From contig WFTN01000609.1 in NCBI GenBank assembly GCA_015485455.1, positions 1 to 6,609 of the forward strand: a stretch of DNA of 6,609 nucleotides, given 5' to 3'. The position numbers and the translations under genes were made by a program. Position 1 is the first letter of the stretch. Each line of letters opens with the position of its first letter. Below the pieces are notes generated by a model. The model made no database searches. It was not told where the DNA came from and saw only the letters and a program-made list of their open reading frames with translations. This DNA is from Planctomycetota bacterium (GTDB taxonomy: Bacteria; Planctomycetota; GCA-002687715; DRQF01). Positions 6,051-6,609 of the stretch are shown here, piece by piece.

Positions 6051-6609
6051 TGCACCCCGTCGTTTTTGAACTCCATCTCCTTGGTCGTTCGATCCCGTTT
6101 CATAGTTATGGTCTGATGATCGGTCTTTCATTGATTCTCTGGGGGCACTTTGTGCGTCAGGAAGCTCAACGGCTGGGCTATCAGAGGATGGCTGATGGGA
6201 CGACTGTTACCATGCTCATCCTCGTGGCGGCGTTGTTCTTGGGTGGCAAGGGACTCTATCTTTTGACGATTGCTGATACGGATGCCATTGATTCTGCGAA
6301 TCTACAAACTGGATTTGTGTTTTGGGGTTCCATCATGGCGGCCTCTCCTGCCATGTATTTTCGATTGCGCTATTTGGGCGTACCGGTCTTGGCAGGGTTG
6401 GATGTTTTCGCCGCCGCATGTCCTATGTCACATGCCTTGGGACGTCTCGGATGCTTCTTGGCAGGTTGCTGCTACGGGCATCGTTGCGAGAATTTCCTTG
6501 GTGTCACTTTCAACGATGGAGTTGGGCTTCGTGGAATCCCTTTGCATCCGGTGCAGCTTTACGAGTTCTTTGGGCTTACGGCTCTCTTCATCTACCTGTG
6601 GTACTACCT
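6050..6609 (+). CDS. Lgt-like prolipoprotein diacylglyceryl transferase homologue, C-terminus cut by window edge
   Basis: The ATG at 6050 shares its A with the upstream TAA. The frame is open to the window edge (186 residues plus two bases). Visible Lgt landmarks are FHSYGLMIG (17-25; E. coli has HWYGLM), LGGKGLYLL (64-72), GFVFWGS (88-94), GRLGCFLAGCCYG (131-143) and LHPVQLYEF (165-173; E. coli has HPSQLYE), with hydrophobic helices between. Lgt is a membrane enzyme that moves diacylglycerol from phosphatidylglycerol to the lipobox Cys of prolipoproteins. R132 corresponds to essential Arg143 of E. coli Lgt. However, the position of essential His103 is W92, and the Asn, Asn and Glu of GRLGNFINGE are C135, A138 and C140. 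A GRxGCFxAGCCYG signature is, as I recall, common in a divergent Lgt-like clade, so this may be a paralogue rather than the housekeeping enzyme; hence no gene symbol. The two secreted proteins upstream lack a lipobox. Confidence 0.85.
   Translation, partial: MHPVVFELHLLGRSIPFHSYGLMIGLSLILWGHFVRQEAQRLGYQRMADGTTVTMLILVAALFLGGKGLYLLTIADTDAIDSANLQTGFVFWGSIMAASPAMYFRLRYLGVPVLAGLDVFAAACPMSHALGRLGCFLAGCCYGHRCENFLGVTFNDGVGLRGIPLHPVQLYEFFGLTALFIYLWYY

Noticed and set aside
1..6609. tRNA, rRNA, CRISPR array, insertion sequence or long repeat
   Set aside because: No repeated units, terminal inverted repeats, transposase motifs or RNA gene signatures were seen on either strand.

Overview
The window (about 50% GC by eye) is bacterial. 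It carries the 5' end of one leftward gene, an intergenic region of roughly 240 bp, and a compact rightward run of five genes that leaves the window unfinished. Good Shine-Dalgarno sequences, Sec signal peptides and stop/start overlaps point to a Gram-negative-type bacterium. A 600-residue UbiD form, a secreted DUF2961 protein and a secreted gluzincin-like protein together fit the Planctomycetes/PVC group or a similar lineage. That placement is inference from gene content only.

Layout: positions 1-332 (minus strand) hold the N-terminal 110 residues of a Lon-like ATP-dependent protease of the AAA_32 type. Positions 333-570 are the divergent intergenic region. The plus-strand genes are: a UbiD-family decarboxylase (571-2379, GTG start); a secreted DUF2961/GH172-like protein (2360-3928, overlapping ubiD by 20 bp); a secreted protein with a degenerate gluzincin metallopeptidase core (4000-5610); a 146-residue protein of unknown function with two likely membrane segments (5610-6050, TGATG junction); and an Lgt-like prolipoprotein diacylglyceryl transferase homologue (6050 to the window edge, TAATG junction).

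The five plus-strand genes look like one operon. The last three are tightly coupled by one-base stop/start overlaps. The set combines one predicted cytoplasmic prFMN-type decarboxylase with two exported proteins and two membrane proteins, so a common cell-envelope theme is plausible, but no pathway can be assigned. A recurring oddity is that several products keep the family fold signature while losing a residue considered key in well-studied relatives: HSLGH instead of HExxH, Trp instead of the Lgt histidine, Gly at the UbiD metal-ligand position, and no recognisable acidic motif in the DUF2961 protein. A perfect A AAA AAG heptamer also lies in the correct phase at the end of the peptidase-like gene to permit a -1 shift into the next gene.
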